Shown in pieces: positions 34,116 through 46,714 of a stretch of DNA of 64,000 nucleotides. Both the position numbers and the translations under genes were made by a program. Under the pieces are notes generated by a model. That model did not search any database. It was given only the letters and a program-made list of their open reading frames with translations, and was not told the origin of the DNA. Source of the stretch: Rhizophagus irregularis (lineage: Eukaryota; Glomeromycota; Glomeromycetes; Glomerales; Glomeraceae); contig NC_089440.1 of the NCBI RefSeq assembly GCF_026210795.1, forward strand, positions 124,001-188,000, written 5' to 3'. The first letter of the stretch is position 1; the number at the start of each line of letters is the position of its first letter.

Positions 34116-35104
34116 ATGAGGAAATATAGTTTTTTATCTACTTATATTGTGGTATTAATTATTTTATACATTGGAATTATAACTAACACGAACGCTTTAG
34201 TAGGTAACATTTGTACAAGTGGTACGTATAATTATTTCAACGATAATCTTGTTTTTTTAAAGATTTTATAAATTCATTATTTCTTTTTATTCTTTTAAAT
34301 TAGCCACGATAAAAGAATTAAATAATGTTACAACAACAGGGGTAAAAGTAAAAGTTAAAGTAAAAAAATGGGCACCATCAGGATCTAAAATACGTGTAAA
34401 AATCGATGTAGGTAAAAAAAAATCGATTAGAAATCTTATAATTTGGGCCGAAACTGTTAATGGTGAACATATCGGATATTGGGACCCAATTTCTGCTCAT
34501 GTTTATGTGAGTGGTTGTAATGGACCTGGTAATTCAACCATTTCGAATCAAGTTGACTTGAATCGTAAGTTTATTATTATATGTAATTATAATTTAAAGA
34601 AAAAATGTCATTTAATTAATTAATCATCACATTGCATATACAGTTTCCCATATAACTTATATATGGAATCCACCTAACGCAAAAGATTATAAAACATTTG
34701 TTACGCCCACACCTTCAATAACTACAAATGCAGTTACAATTACACCGACTTACAGCACAAAAGCCACAACAGCGCCTAATCCATCAACATTTAATATGAA
34801 ACGTCATAAACAAGCTGCTAAAAGTGGGTCCATTAAATTTAAAGGTGTCTTACAACTTATGAATCATACAGATGATGATATTTATTATTTTGAATCAAAT
34901 TTTATTAAAAAATCTTCTTCAAATAATGAAAAGGTTATTTCAGGAAATAATCATATATTAAATGTTACTCGCATAAATGATAATATTCCTAAAGATCCTC
35001 CTTTTTCTGCTGCTTATTATAATAATTATAATAATATCATCAATTTACTTGTATTAAATAGTGTAATTGCTTTAATTATTGAATATTTTTTATATTTTTT
35101 GTAA
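34116..35104 (+). CDS. Secreted, probably GPI-anchored protein, three exons, 275 residues
   Basis: The exons are 34116-34221, 34304-34564 and 34644-35104; the joined 828 nt keep frame. Residues 1-27 form a signal peptide (hydrophobic IVVLIILYIGIIT, then NTNA). The mature N-terminal domain is beta-rich (TTTGVKVKVKVKKWAPSGSK, LIIWAETVNGEHIGYWD), followed by ITYIWNPP, a Thr/Pro-rich linker (TPTPSITTNA, TKATTAPNP) and GSIKFKGVLQLMNHTDD. The W-N-P-P and G-x-I-x-F-x-G-V steps recall Reeler-type extracellular domains, but the match is weak. The C-terminus ends in a hydrophobic stretch (INLLVLNSVIALIIEYFLYF) with no basic stop-transfer residues, as in GPI-anchored proteins. The cell-surface role is inferred; the specific function is unknown. 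Confidence 0.75.
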
Positions 35105-36324
35105 TTTTCAGTTAATAATTTTAATAATTTTTTTCAATATTTTTTTTTTTTACATTAAATTCCTGAATTCCTGAAAAAGTTTATTATTATTTGTCGATCA
35201 TCCCTGATTATTTCATTGACAGTTCTTTCTACCTAAGGCTACAAATACAAGTTACCTAATTTCTAGAATGTCACCCGGACAATCAGGTGAAAAATCATGA
35301 CGTTCTAAATATGATATTTGTATCATTATTACGCACTGTCAGCTGATAACGCACATCCTAACTATTTAAATCTCTTACTTCCCGTAAGTTCTTTCACAAA
35401 TCCGAATTAATGATCCGTAAAATCCGGATGAATCATAATTATATAAATTGTCAATTAAATAATTTTAAAAAGTAAATGATTTTTTGGTACGGATCAAGAT
35501 CTGCCATGAGTCATGATAAAAAAAAGAATAGGGGATGAAATCTATAGATATCTGCATATCTGGGATTTTTTATTCGTCACCTTAAACTACTATCCGGATA
35601 TCTGCATATCTATGCAGATATCCGTCCGTGACCTCTACTAAAAATATTTCCTTATTTATTCACATATAACACATAATATGATTTTTTTCGTCTATTCTGA
35701 CGATATTCTTTTAAAATGACTATAATATAAACGATCATTACTACAAAAACCTTCGAACAAGATTAAAGTCAATATATTTATTTTCGAATATAACAGTGAT
35801 TTAATTAAAATTGTAAATTTACTATTAGCTATACCATTCGACATGCAAGAGCATTTCCATCACAGATTATTCTGTACAATGATCTTTTTTGAAAAAAAAA
35901 AATTACTATTAATTCCAATATTTCGCGGTAATCTTCATCCTGTTGTCTCAATACAATTTTGTGAAATAAATTAAATTTTGTTTAGCATCTTTATTAAACG
36001 ACTGTCGCGATTGTCCAAAAATTTGATTATTCAGATTATAAATCAATTTTGATATTAAAAATGTTAGAATTTAGAAATCACGTTGATAAATAGAATAGGA
36101 TATAAATAAATAAATGATTAAATAAATAAATATATAAATAGTTAAATTATTTTCTGATCATACAATCTATAGTATAAATAAATAAACGACTAATATCTAT
36201 AAATATAAATAAACAATATACAATATATAAACAATAATAATTTTTTTTTCTTTTCTTTTTTTTTTATAAAAAATTTGACGTGATATTTACTTTTTTAAAA
36301 TCTCAGATTTTAAAATTAGTTTTT
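35105..36324. other. Intergenic region between convergent genes
   Basis: The 3' sides of the secreted-protein gene (plus) and the exchanger gene (minus) face each other. AT-rich, with the GATATCTGCATATCT motif repeated around 35548-35620. No gene is seen. Confidence 0.4.
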
Positions 36325-38012
36325 TTAAGATTCATTATCATTGGGATAAAAGAAGAAAGCTAAAGATATAATGATATATGTTGCTAGCAACATAACGCCT
36401 TCTAACCAATTTGATTTACCATCCTAAAAAAAAAAAAAAGAAAAAAGGGATTCAAGGGTTAAAATTCAAGTAACAAATAAGTGTATAGCAAAAAATATAT
36501 ATATATATATATTATTTACCTGAATTAGATAATTTGTTATCAAAATTGAAATAAATAGTACAACAGTTTCGAATGATTGAAAATATAATGACATGTCTTG
36601 TCCTATTGCCCATCCAAGTAGAACAAGGAATGGTGTAACGAAAAGTGCAATTTGCTAAATAGGGAAATATTATTTAATTAAAATTGTTGAATGTAAATAA
36701 ATAATCATTTCTATACTATTATTTACCATAGAACTACCAGCAGAAACGTTGACGGCAAGATCCATTTTATTTCTCATCGCGGCATTAATAGCGGTAACAA
36801 ACTATGAAAGTCACGTGTCAATTAAAATAATTCGATCGAATCAAATAAATTTAATTTTAATTTATCATTAATTTACCTCAGCAGCATTACCAACAATAGG
36901 TATTAAAATTAAACCGACAAAGGTCTTGCTTAATCCAGAGGATTCAACAATTCCTTCAATTGAACCAACTAAATAATCAGCAGAGAAAGAAACAATAACT
37001 GTTATAGAAGCCAGTAAAAATATTGATACACCAAGTGATAATTGAGGATCATTATCTTCTTCTTCTTCTTCTCCTTGATATAAGTTTGAATGAGTTTTCA
37101 TCTAGCAAGAAAAGGAACAAAAAAAAAATATTTTTTTTAACCAAAATTTCGTGATTACGCGTCACAAGGTTAATATATGAAAGTACTCACTTGGAAATAA
37201 AGATAAAGTATGTAAATTATCAATAAAACAACTGCCGTTCCACGAGACAAATCTAAAAGTCCGCTTTTCGTTATACCATCATCAATGATAGGGTTATTAT
37301 TTCCAACAGCAAAATTAAAAGCGGCGGGAATGATTAAACCAATACACGCCAAAGTCATCAAACTTGAGGTTGTTTGTGCAGCAGTTTGATTAAATTTTTG
37401 CTCTTCATGATATATTCCTCCCGCAACAAAACACATTCCCAATATTAATAGCAAATTTGAAATGATTGACCCAAGTATTGATGCTTGAACTACGCGTATT
37501 TCACCTTCCATTAGTGCTACTACGGAAACAATTAATTCCACTGCATTACCAAAAGTAGCATTTAAAAATCCACCAATTGTCTTGAAATAAAAAAAAAGAA
37601 AGAAATTATTAAAAAAGACAATTTTATTTTATTTGTTTTATTTGGAATTTTATTTAAATAATTCAATAGTGATAAATACCTCACCAACTCTTAAACTAAG
37701 TTCTTCAGTTGCAAAGTCAAGTAATTTAGCCAATGGAATTATAGCCAAAAAATTTAGTATGAAAACCCAATTATCACTCAAATCAAATATATGAGCCAAA
37801 TATCCGAGTGGTATAAAAATCAACAAAATATTTATCTTAGAAGAAGTAAGTACGATTTTAATAGATTTACGAATAGTTGGAGTTGGTGGGGAAGTATGCA
37901 AAACCGTTTGAGATGATGATGGTTTATGAGTATTGTGAGTATCTCCATTTGGTGTTGAACCATAACCAGGAGAGTAGTTTGGAACCAGTGATAGTGTCTC
38001 GCTAGTTGACAT
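36325..38012 (-). CDS. VCX1: Vacuolar Ca2+/H+ exchanger (CAX/VCX1 type), six exons, 418 residues
   Basis: The exons are 38012-37680, 37580-37191, 37101-36877, 36801-36727, 36654-36520 and 36423-36325; all introns are phase 0 and the joined 1257 nt are open. The two signature repeats are present: [13 protein letters not shown] (first alpha repeat) and [21 protein letters not shown] (second, split by an intron). Both hold the glutamates that bind Ca2+ in this family. A polar N-terminus is followed by about 11 hydrophobic segments, and an acidic [10 protein letters not shown] loop separates the two halves, as in fungal and plant CAX proteins. The length matches yeast Vcx1 closely. It moves Ca2+ into the vacuole against H+. 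The symbol denotes the family; orthology was not tested. Confidence 0.93.
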
Positions 38013-40591
38013 ATTGAATATATTATATTAATGTATCCAAGCAAAAGAAAATAATTTATAATTTCAAAATTCCGGAAAGAAAAAATAAATTAATTAGGGG
38101 GGAGGGTCAATAAATTCAGTGTTATATAACAGATAATTCAAAAGTATTATGATAATCAACTCCATATGATAAAAATAATTTATTAAAGTAACCATCTGAC
38201 TTTTTTTTATTTTCTCTTAAGAATTCTTTTTTATGTTATGGAAAATTCTGTTGATCAATTTAAAACCGGGTAATTAACAAAGGGAAACACTGCACTGCAT
38301 CAAAGTTATTATACATTTTTGGTAATAACTTCTTAAAGAGTAATTTAATAAAAGAATATTATTTATATTATTTGATTGTCTTCATTCTTATAAAAGTAAT
38401 TTATCAATCATTCTGTTGTGTCAGAATTTAAGTACTTTGCCTGATAGCCATATTTATAAATAAATTGTGAAACACAACAAAAATTTAAGCCATAAAACTT
38501 TTGTTATTGTTTTAAGTTTTATTATTTAATTTCGGTTGCTGTTATCGAATGTACAAACAAAAATTTCTATATATTCTATATTCATTATATTAACTGTACC
38601 AGGTAACATGACGGCTATAAGATCGGCCCGGCATATGATTGTTAGACTGTTACTAAATTTGGTTTATAACCGGACCGTAACAGGATTTATTGAATTTATT
38701 GGTTGCATTTTGTTGCATTTACGCTTATTTATTAATGGTCAAATTAGATTTTCAAAAATATTTAATATAATTTTATTTGAATATTCCTGTGTTAACACAT
38801 GGTTGGCTTGATTGGCTGTTGGCTGAGAGTCGCATGAAAAAAAAAAAAAAAAAATTTTTCGCCTAGAAGGCTGGACGATCAGCCAAGTCACAAACAAAGA
38901 AAAAACATTGCGGGTATGTGCGTTTTCTTTAATAGATTTATAGATTTTAAAAACTTCAAATAATTAATCCTTTTTTATCAAAAGATAAAGTATCAGAAAC
39001 AATGATGGCGGAGACTATTATTATTCCAAATTCACAAAATTCACACGAAATAATTTATGTAGATTTAGTTGCATATGGATATTATATAAAAAAGATTTAG
39101 ATGCAGCAAAAAATTAAATACTTTGATCGTTATTTAGACTTTCAACTTGAAATGGCTTAATACCATTAAACTGAAAATTCGTGTCACTGCATAATGTGGA
39201 CAAACATTACGTGATCGCGAAATTTTTGTTGGTGCCACTGGAATAATCTTTGGAAGCAACCTGAAACAAAAACAAAAAAGAAAATACATAAAATTTGTGT
39301 TTGGAAGGAGTCCGAATTACAAAGTATGATATTCTTTCAACTAAATAACACTATCGTTTTCATCATATACTGTAATATATATAATAATTATGACAGACTT
39401 TTTTGTAGATAAGTTTTGTTCCGGGATCACGTTAATAATAACGGGCTCAACATACGGTTCGACTCTCGGACGGATAATTCGAATATTATAAGACGATTTA
39501 ATTGGTCATTCTTGGACTAAGTACCACATCAGAGAAGACTTAATTTTTGCTTCGGAGACGTTTTGGGGAGGATTGGTTAGATCGTTTTATATTTTTAATA
39601 AAGTATAGTTTATTTTCAAGAATTGTATAGTAGGTGCCTACAACTATGTTTTAACATAGTATTAGTTGTATAAATTTCTCTATGTAGTTATTTTTACATT
39701 TTTAAATGCGTGTTACTACTGTGTTACTAACAAAAAATATATATAATCTCTTCTGTTGATATGTATGTTATTATTATTAATATCCCACAATACTGGAATT
39801 TTGGCTATGGCAGCATAACATCATAATTCACTTTTGTCATTAAGGTTTTGGTATGATCATACAGAATAAATCTATATACGGCAATAAATTACAGTCAAAT
39901 GAACCCTCCTCAAATTCGCTGCGGAGAATTTAAAGAATTTAATTGGTTATTTAACGTATTTTATTGGTTAAATGTCACTTGGAAAAATTCGTTATAAAGC
40001 GAGTTCGTTATATCGAGGACTGGCTGTACAATTTTTTACGAACGAAAATATAAGCGTTACAATTATAATCGGCATTTTTCATTTTTATTATATAAAATAG
40101 GTGAATTTCTCGTAAGTTCCAGTATAATTACAGATATTCATTGTTTTATAGATCGAATTTTTTTTCTCAATGATGTCATCTTGATTTCTGGGATGATTTC
40201 ATTACTGAAGTCGCGGTAGCCATTATAGTTAAACGAGTCTATGATAAACCCAGTATTAATAGTAATGGCAATAATGATAGTGGACTAAAGATTATAGATT
40301 CATTGGACGATATCATAATCTTTAGTTCTACACGCTATAAATATTTATTTATTCTTTAAATGGTGGGAGGTTGAAAATAAAGCTGCAAGGTTCCTCGAGT
40401 TAATAGTACTTATTCATTTAATTTTATATACAATCATTCTTTCAATTTTAGTACATAACAAGTATAGCGCGAATAATAGAGAATCTAATGAGAATAATGA
40501 ATCTAGTGCAAATAATAGAGCGGTAAATGACTGGTTGTTTATTTTTTTACTGTCAGTAGGGCTCGGACAATTGTATAGACCTCCGATATTG
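38013..40591. other. Intergenic region with one inverted-repeat-like end
   Basis: No gene can be supported; the plus frame at 38536-38811 shows no domain or coding bias. Near 39208-39240 the sequence CGTGATCGCGAAATTTTT then GTTGGTGCCACTGG is the reverse complement of an end like that of the element at 16184. No left partner was found. Confidence 0.4.
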
Positions 40592-40601
40592 TAATAAAAT
40601 G

Positions 40602-41415
40602 GTATAAGGACATTTCGCCGAAAACCGTTTCGCCGAAACCCCATTTCACCGAATTTCATTTCGCCGACCGAATGGTTATTTCGCCGAATGGACATTTTGC
40701 CGAAGCCATTTCGCTGAATGGAAAGAAGTCTTAGATTGGTGAATTTCTTGATCAGAAATAGATTTGAACATTAGCCTATAGTTATCATTTATGATTTTGA
40801 AGTTTTTGATTTTCTGTTGATTTTTTAATTAATTGAAGAATCGATCAGTTTTTTTTTTAAAAAAAAAATATATAAATAAACATATTATACAAATAAGAAG
40901 ACTATAACACACAAAATATAATTACTTTTTCGTGAATATTTAAACGTTTCAGGAAAATAAATTTATTTATTTATTACGTAACAATTAATATCAGTTACTT
41001 GAATGTTAAAGTGATATTATCATAGAAGAAAAGACACTTAAAAATAAAAAGAATTTTTTGTTTAAACGTTTATTTAATTTTTATTTTATTGCAAAAATAG
41101 GTGACGTGACAAAAGAATGTAAAATAGAAACTAAAAAATGAAAATATTAAAGTACTCAATCAAGAATCGAAGATATTATTCAACGTCTAAGTTTTATTTC
41201 ATACATTTGTCATTTGTATATTCGAGTGTAAATCAGAATATCTATTAAGGTTCCTGATGTAATTTAATAAATAAATAAATAAAATTTTTTCTATTTTCAT
41301 TGCGCGATTAATAATTTTATAAAAATGATAATCGCTATCTTTCGGCGAAAATGTAATGGACGATTCGGTGAAATGGCTTCGGCGAAACGTCCCTTCGGCG
41401 AAATGTACCGTAGCC
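40602..41415. mobile_element. Non-autonomous DNA transposon, 814 bp, with TTCGGCGAAAT end repeats
   Basis: Both ends are built of several copies of TTTCGCCGAA (left, 40611-40720) and its reverse complement TTCGGCGAAA (right, about 41341-41405). The outermost ends pair as ACATTTCGCCGAA against TTCGGCGAAATGT. A perfect 10-bp direct repeat TAATAAAATG flanks the element (40592-40601 and 41416-41425). The interior is AT-rich without transposase, and a minus-strand frame over the left end only reflects the repeat (RRNGFRRN). Multiple short end repeats with a duplication of about 10 bp suggest a Mutator-like or related superfamily. Confidence 0.8.
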
Positions 41416-42758
41416 TAATAAAATGCATGTTATACTTTGGACTTTTTAATGATGGAGTAGGACAAATAAATTTATAAGATTTTTTAAATTTTTACCATTT
41501 TAACTTGTAATAAACCGAAATCTGCATTAATTTACTCATTATAAATAAAAAACATTTACTTATTTATCTGAAACGTAACTAGATTTGTGATTTGTTAGCA
41601 AAATTTACATTGAATATATTAGTAAAACTTCTTTTTACCTTTTGAATGTCCAATATGTGGGAATTCTCATGGAACTTTTTTTTTGTAGTGTGCTTTCTGA
41701 GACTTTTTGAACGGCTTAAAAAACGAAAGAAGCTTTAAATTTATTTTATTTTTTTGCGATGGTGCTTCCAAAAAAATGAATGTCAATTATATGTTCTTAT
41801 CTCATGACAAAGATAATAAAATTATAATATTATAATATGGGTCGTGATTTCAAACTTTAATCTTTTTTGGTAAGCATTCATTTCCGCTAGTAAAGGTGCT
41901 TGTGTTTTTTAATAATTTTAATAATCGGTCTTTGGCTTTATTTTTATCCATTGTAGACGCTTCTTTAACTCCCAAATATCTATTTTATAGCCCGACCGAA
42001 CTACGGATTAATTTAAATATGCTGATATAATTACTTTTTGATGATAATTATGCATAAAATTTCAAAATTTTAGACACTTTATTTAACTTTTAGTATGATT
42101 ATATAATGAAAAGTTATATAGGATAAAACTTTTTTCTTCTCACTCTTTTGCTTTTTGACTTTTTTTTTTAAAAAAAAAAATTTCACATTTTTTACTTTTA
42201 AAAGTGACGAAACGTAAATATTCCCCTTGAAGTAACAAAAGTGAGGAATCTCAAAAGTCAATTAACAAACAAGTAGTACAACAGAACCTATTGAATAATG
42301 GCAGTAATTGTTATCTAGTTTATTTATTATTTCTGAAATTAATACAATTATTTAATTAAAAATATTAATTTTGTTAAATTCTCAGATTAAGAATATTTTT
42401 TTATTTTTGAAATGTATAGTATATATTTATTATAAAATAAATAAATTCCTTTATTTTTATTTAAGTATTTTCAGGTTAAATTCCAATGTGCCTGAATTTC
42501 AAATCATTGGAAAAAAATGAATATTGCTATTATGACACGCACTGCCAAAATGTGATGATAATGCTGTACTATGTATTGAGAATAATAATTAAACTTGAAA
42601 TAAATAACTTTTGAATTCTTTTATATTCTTTTATATTAAGAATTGTGCAAATTATCTATACAAATTCTATTGTCTTATTATTATATGATTTTTTTGATAC
42701 TAAAAATTTGCGATTTCACCCAACAAAGTCACGTGTAACCCTGCATATCAATCATCTT

Positions 42759-42999
42759 CCCCAGTATCGCCAGAAAATTTTTTCACCCCCACGTGACCCT
42801 AAATAATTTGTCACCCGTGTCACATCCCTCCACTTTCTCATTTTTTATAAGTATTCTGGGGACTTAGATTTTTTTCGGTGTCTAAAATCCTATTCGTCAC
42901 ACGTTATTCGACACATGGTTAATTTCTTAATTCCAGCCAAATCTCATAATGCCGGCCAAAGTCACGTGGGGGTGAAAAAATTTTCTGGCGATACTGGGG
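42759..42999. mobile_element. MITE of 241 bp with perfect 39-bp terminal inverted repeats
   Basis: Positions 42759-42797 and 42961-42999 are exact reverse complements over 39 bases. They begin CCCCAGTATCGCCAG and end CCCCCACGTGAC on the inner side. The loop of 163 bp has no coding capacity. Perfect arms in decaying DNA point to recent activity or gene conversion. Flanks share ATCAT and ATATCAATC words but no clean duplication. The CCCCAGT start is shared with the element at 16184. Confidence 0.85.
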
Positions 43000-43608
43000 T
43001 AGATCATATCAATCCGGCTACTATTTTATTCCGGGCGACGCCAGGTTGCTCAACGGCCAAGCAATTAAGTATATAATTTATTTTTTATTTTTTTATTTTT
43101 TATTCCAGTAACTTCTTCACATTTCGCTCTTATTGACTTTCCCAAATTATTTCCCCATCAATCCCCCAAATTTTGTGGATCTCTTTTTTTTCATGTTTCT
43201 CTTAGCAAGCTTTCATAAGTTTTTGGATCAGATAAGGTTTTCTTTACTACTTGGCTCTCTTTTGATTGTATTTGATTGTATGCATTAGCAACAAAGTGGA
43301 AAGAATTCAAATTTAATATTGTGGAGGGCAAATGTTAATATGACGCTAAACTTTACTTTAATATTATGTACTCGAATTCGCAAGTATAAAATTAATACAT
43401 GTTATTATTTTTTTGGGTCATTTTTTCTTGAAGGGCCTTATGTAAGTAGTTGGTTGTATAAGAAGGGAGAGATAAACCATTGACATGTGATTTCAAATAA
43501 TTTGCTCCAAATTAGCAATTTGTGGGATGACGGTTAAACTTTAAACCGATATGATTATTTTAACGTCTAATTTGGGATTTCATTCATCTTTTTTTTCTTT
43601 AAAAAAAA
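43000..43608. other. 5' flank of BTB-TLDc gene A
   Basis: No gene is seen. Just before the start codon lies a pyrimidine tract followed by an A-run, a layout shared by the paralogues downstream. Confidence 0.4.
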
Positions 43609-45097
43609 ATGACTTTTGAAAGTCCTCAGGAAGTCATTAATGATTTAGAAAAGTTACTTATGAATGACGATGATTACGATGTTATTATCTATGCTGGTGA
43701 AAATGAAAATGTAAAAGAAATATACGCACATTCAAATATTTTGCGTACGAGGTCTCAATATTTTCGTACAGCATTCTCTAACAAATGGGCTGAGAAAAAG
43801 AATGGAAAATATGTTTTTAAGAAACCCAATATTTCTCATAATTTCTTCAAAATCATTTTACGGTAATGTTCAGCAACATTTATAAAGTTAAAATACTGCA
43901 GTGACTGTATAATAATTTTTTTTTTTTTCATTTGTTTTAATGTTCAGATTTATTTATTGTGGAAAAGTTGATTTAACAAAATTAAAGGGACCGGATATTA
44001 TCAATCTTTTGATAGCAGTAGATGAAATTAACATTCCAACCTTAGTCCATTATATTCAAGAATTTTTGATTAAACATCGAGATGAATTTTTACAACAAAA
44101 TCCTATAGAAATATTTGAAACAGTATATCAACATGAAACTTTTACAGAATTATGGAATTATTGTCTTGAAAAGATTTGCATGGAACCAGACATACTTTTT
44201 AAATCCGATAAATTTATCAGTTTAAAAGCGCCTTTGTTAGAATTGCTTTTAAAACGGGATGATTTATCATTGGATGAAATTATTATATGGGATAGTTTGA
44301 TTAAATGGTGTTTGGCTCAACATACTAATATTTCACAAGATCCTACACAATGGAATAAAGAAGAAATCACAATTATGGAGAGAACTATTCATAGATTTAT
44401 TCCATTAATAAGATTTAATCATATTTCATCCGAAGATTTTGTTATTAAAGTTTATCCTTTTAAAAAAATAATACCAAAAAATTTGATTAACAACATGCTT
44501 ATATTTAACATGGCCCCAAATAAACAATTAAATATAGACATGCAATCCCCTAGAAAACCAAAATTCATTTATGATTCTGTTATAATTGAGGATCAACATT
44601 TTGCTATTTTTTCCAGTTGGATTGAAAAGAAAAATGGTTCTCATTATAATGTAAAGAATATTCCTTATAATTTCAATTTACTTTATCGTATTAGTAAAGA
44701 CGGTAATACAACTGGAGCATTTCATGAAAAATGTGATAATAAAGGGGCTACTATAGTTGTAGTGAAGATTCAAAATTCGGAAATGATTATTGGAGGATAC
44801 AACCCACTCTATTGGGATCAAAGTAATAATTATATGTATACTCAAGATAGCTTCATATTCTCATTTAAAAACAAAAATTTTCAAACTGCAAAAGTAGGTT
44901 ATATATATGCATATCACGACAATGCTATATATTGTAACCAAAATTATGGACCAACATTTGGTGGTGGTCATGATTTACATATTAGTCACTCTAATAAGAG
45001 TTATATTAATCAATATTCTTATCCAAATCTTGATATTCCAAAAGATCTTAATAATATAATAGTGGATTATGAAGTATTTCAAGTTATTAAAAAATAA
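43609..45097 (+). CDS. BTB-BACK-TLDc protein A, two exons, 467 residues
   Basis: The exons are 43609-43862 and 43948-45097; the phase-2 junction restores R-FIYCGKVD. The BTB domain reads DDYDVIIYAGE, YAHSNILRTRSQYFRTAFS. BACK includes LLKRDDLSLDEIIIWDSLIKWC and FIPLIRFNHISSEDF. TLDc includes LLYRISKDGNTTGAFHEKCD, IIGGYNPLYW, DSFIFSF and DYEVFQVIKK. It is the only plus-strand member of the cluster. BTB plus BACK predicts a Cullin-3 adaptor fold, and TLDc may link to V-ATPase or stress responses; both come from the families and are untested here. It is complete, with no lesions. Confidence 0.92.
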
Positions 45098-45905
45098 TCA
45101 GATTAAATTTGTTAGTAAAGTCGGTGTTGCTTACATGTATATTAAAAGAATGTATTTATATTTATAAATTATCAAAATTTAAATAAATCAATAAATAAAA
45201 TTCAAGTGAATAAAGCATGTAGAAGACGCTATTTTTATTTTTTAACTATTATTTGAAATGCAAAGTGAAAACTTATACTGACAGTTCTTTCTATTAACGT
45301 ATCTTCCTTCTTGTAATAACTCGAGTAATCTTTGATTAAAAAGTTTTCAGTATGTCTTGATTCCGGGTAAAAAAACTTTTTTTTTTAGTTTTAATAAGTT
45401 GAGTTACAAACATAATGATAATATACGGATTTAAATTACAATGCGTTATTAGTATAACAATACTAAATAATACATTCTTTCATTAGATAGTCCATTTAAA
45501 ATTCATTACTTACAACCATTCTAATAATTGATTTAATTTTTCTCAGTAACAACCAGTATCTCATAGTAGTCCTAAGCACTATTTTAAATGATGCACTACG
45601 GTTTTTTTTTAATTTTGAAAGATACTTTGACTATTTCGTGCTCGTAAAATAATTAATTTCAGACATCCCGCTAGCAAATTTAGCAGTTGATAAGCGATTA
45701 TAAATCGTCGAACAGCACAATCGGTTCAGTGTTCCATTTATAACCAGATCGGTAATTGATCTTTTCATGTGGGTGTCAGAAACGCGCAAAAGATTTTTAA
45801 AGATCATCGAAAATTAAGTCACATGATAAATATGTTCATGTGATCTGCATGCATAAATTAACTCGAAAAATAATTTTATTTTTTACAACTTTGCGTTTAA
45901 TCAAA

Positions 45906-46714
45906 ATGAGTAATATAAAAATACAAAGTATCGCTATAATTGGTAAACAGGTAAATGAATAAAATTAAAATGTTTAAATTTTCTGTTCAAATTTTGTCGT
46001 TAAATTTTTTCTAATTTTCTTTATTTATATAAGAATAATCCATTATATATTAAAAATTTTAGTTTATCTCATCCTGATTTAAAGTATCATTATATTGCTC
46101 ATACATCTTGTGATGTTATCGAAGAAAGAGGTTTGAATTTATGGACAAATCTTTGGGGGAGAGGATATATTTGTTTTAAAATATGTTCTAATTCATGGTG
46201 TTTCGTACGTATGTATTTTCAGTTGGTGCCGTCGGATCTGAAGCAGCTGATACTTATCTTGGATTATTATATGCAATGGAGGATTTAGATGTGTAAGTTT
46301 TAAAACAAATAAATTCATTTTTTTTCTTTTTTATTTTTTTAAAAAAAGGAAAAGATAATTTTATTTATTTATTTTCTTTTTTATTTAGATATGGATACAT
46401 AACGAATACTAGAGTGAAATTCGTGGTGGTTCTTTCCGTTACCGATGCAATTAAAAATACAGATATGAAGAATGTATGTTAATTTATTATTATTACTATT
46501 ATTGTTATTTATATAATGATATAATTATTTAACTTTTTAATAAATTTTTTAATTACAGTTATTTAAAAGAATTCATAATGCATATATCAATCAAGTCTGT
46601 AACCCATTTTATAATTTAGATGGAAAGAGATCAATTGTCAGTAAAAGATTTGTTGCAGCTATTGATGCTATTGGAAATATGCCTTCTGATGGTGATGATT
46701 ATGATAGCTCATAA
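45906..46714 (+). CDS. TRAPPC2L: TRAPP complex subunit TRAPPC2L (Tca17-like), five exons, 150 residues
   Basis: The exons are 45906-45950, 46034-46130, 46223-46292, 46389-46473 and 46559-46714; joined they give 453 nt with one open frame. The protein shows the sedlin-like fold signature: IAIIGKQNNPLYIKNFS, LKYHYIAHTSCDVIEER, then YLGLLYAMEDLDVYGYITNT, VKFVVVLSVTD, LFKRIHNAYINQVCNPFY and SKRFVAAIDAIG. Length is close to the usual 140 residues. TRAPPC2L helps assemble TRAPP tethering complexes that act as Rab exchange factors at the Golgi. Intron 2 (46131-46222) needs the unusual donor GTTTGA; every other donor is normal. It lies inside the BTB-TLDc cluster with no functional link. Confidence 0.92.

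Noticed and set aside
38536..38811. 91-codon plus-strand frame with hydrophobic stretches
   Set aside because: AT-rich random frames often read as hydrophobic; no signal peptide pattern, domain or splice support.
39420..39480. B-box-like GGTTCGACTC suggesting a tRNA
   Set aside because: No paired T arm, D arm or acceptor stem around it.
40414..40695. Minus-strand frame with RRNGFRRN repeats
   Set aside because: It only translates the end repeats of the transposon at 40602-41415.
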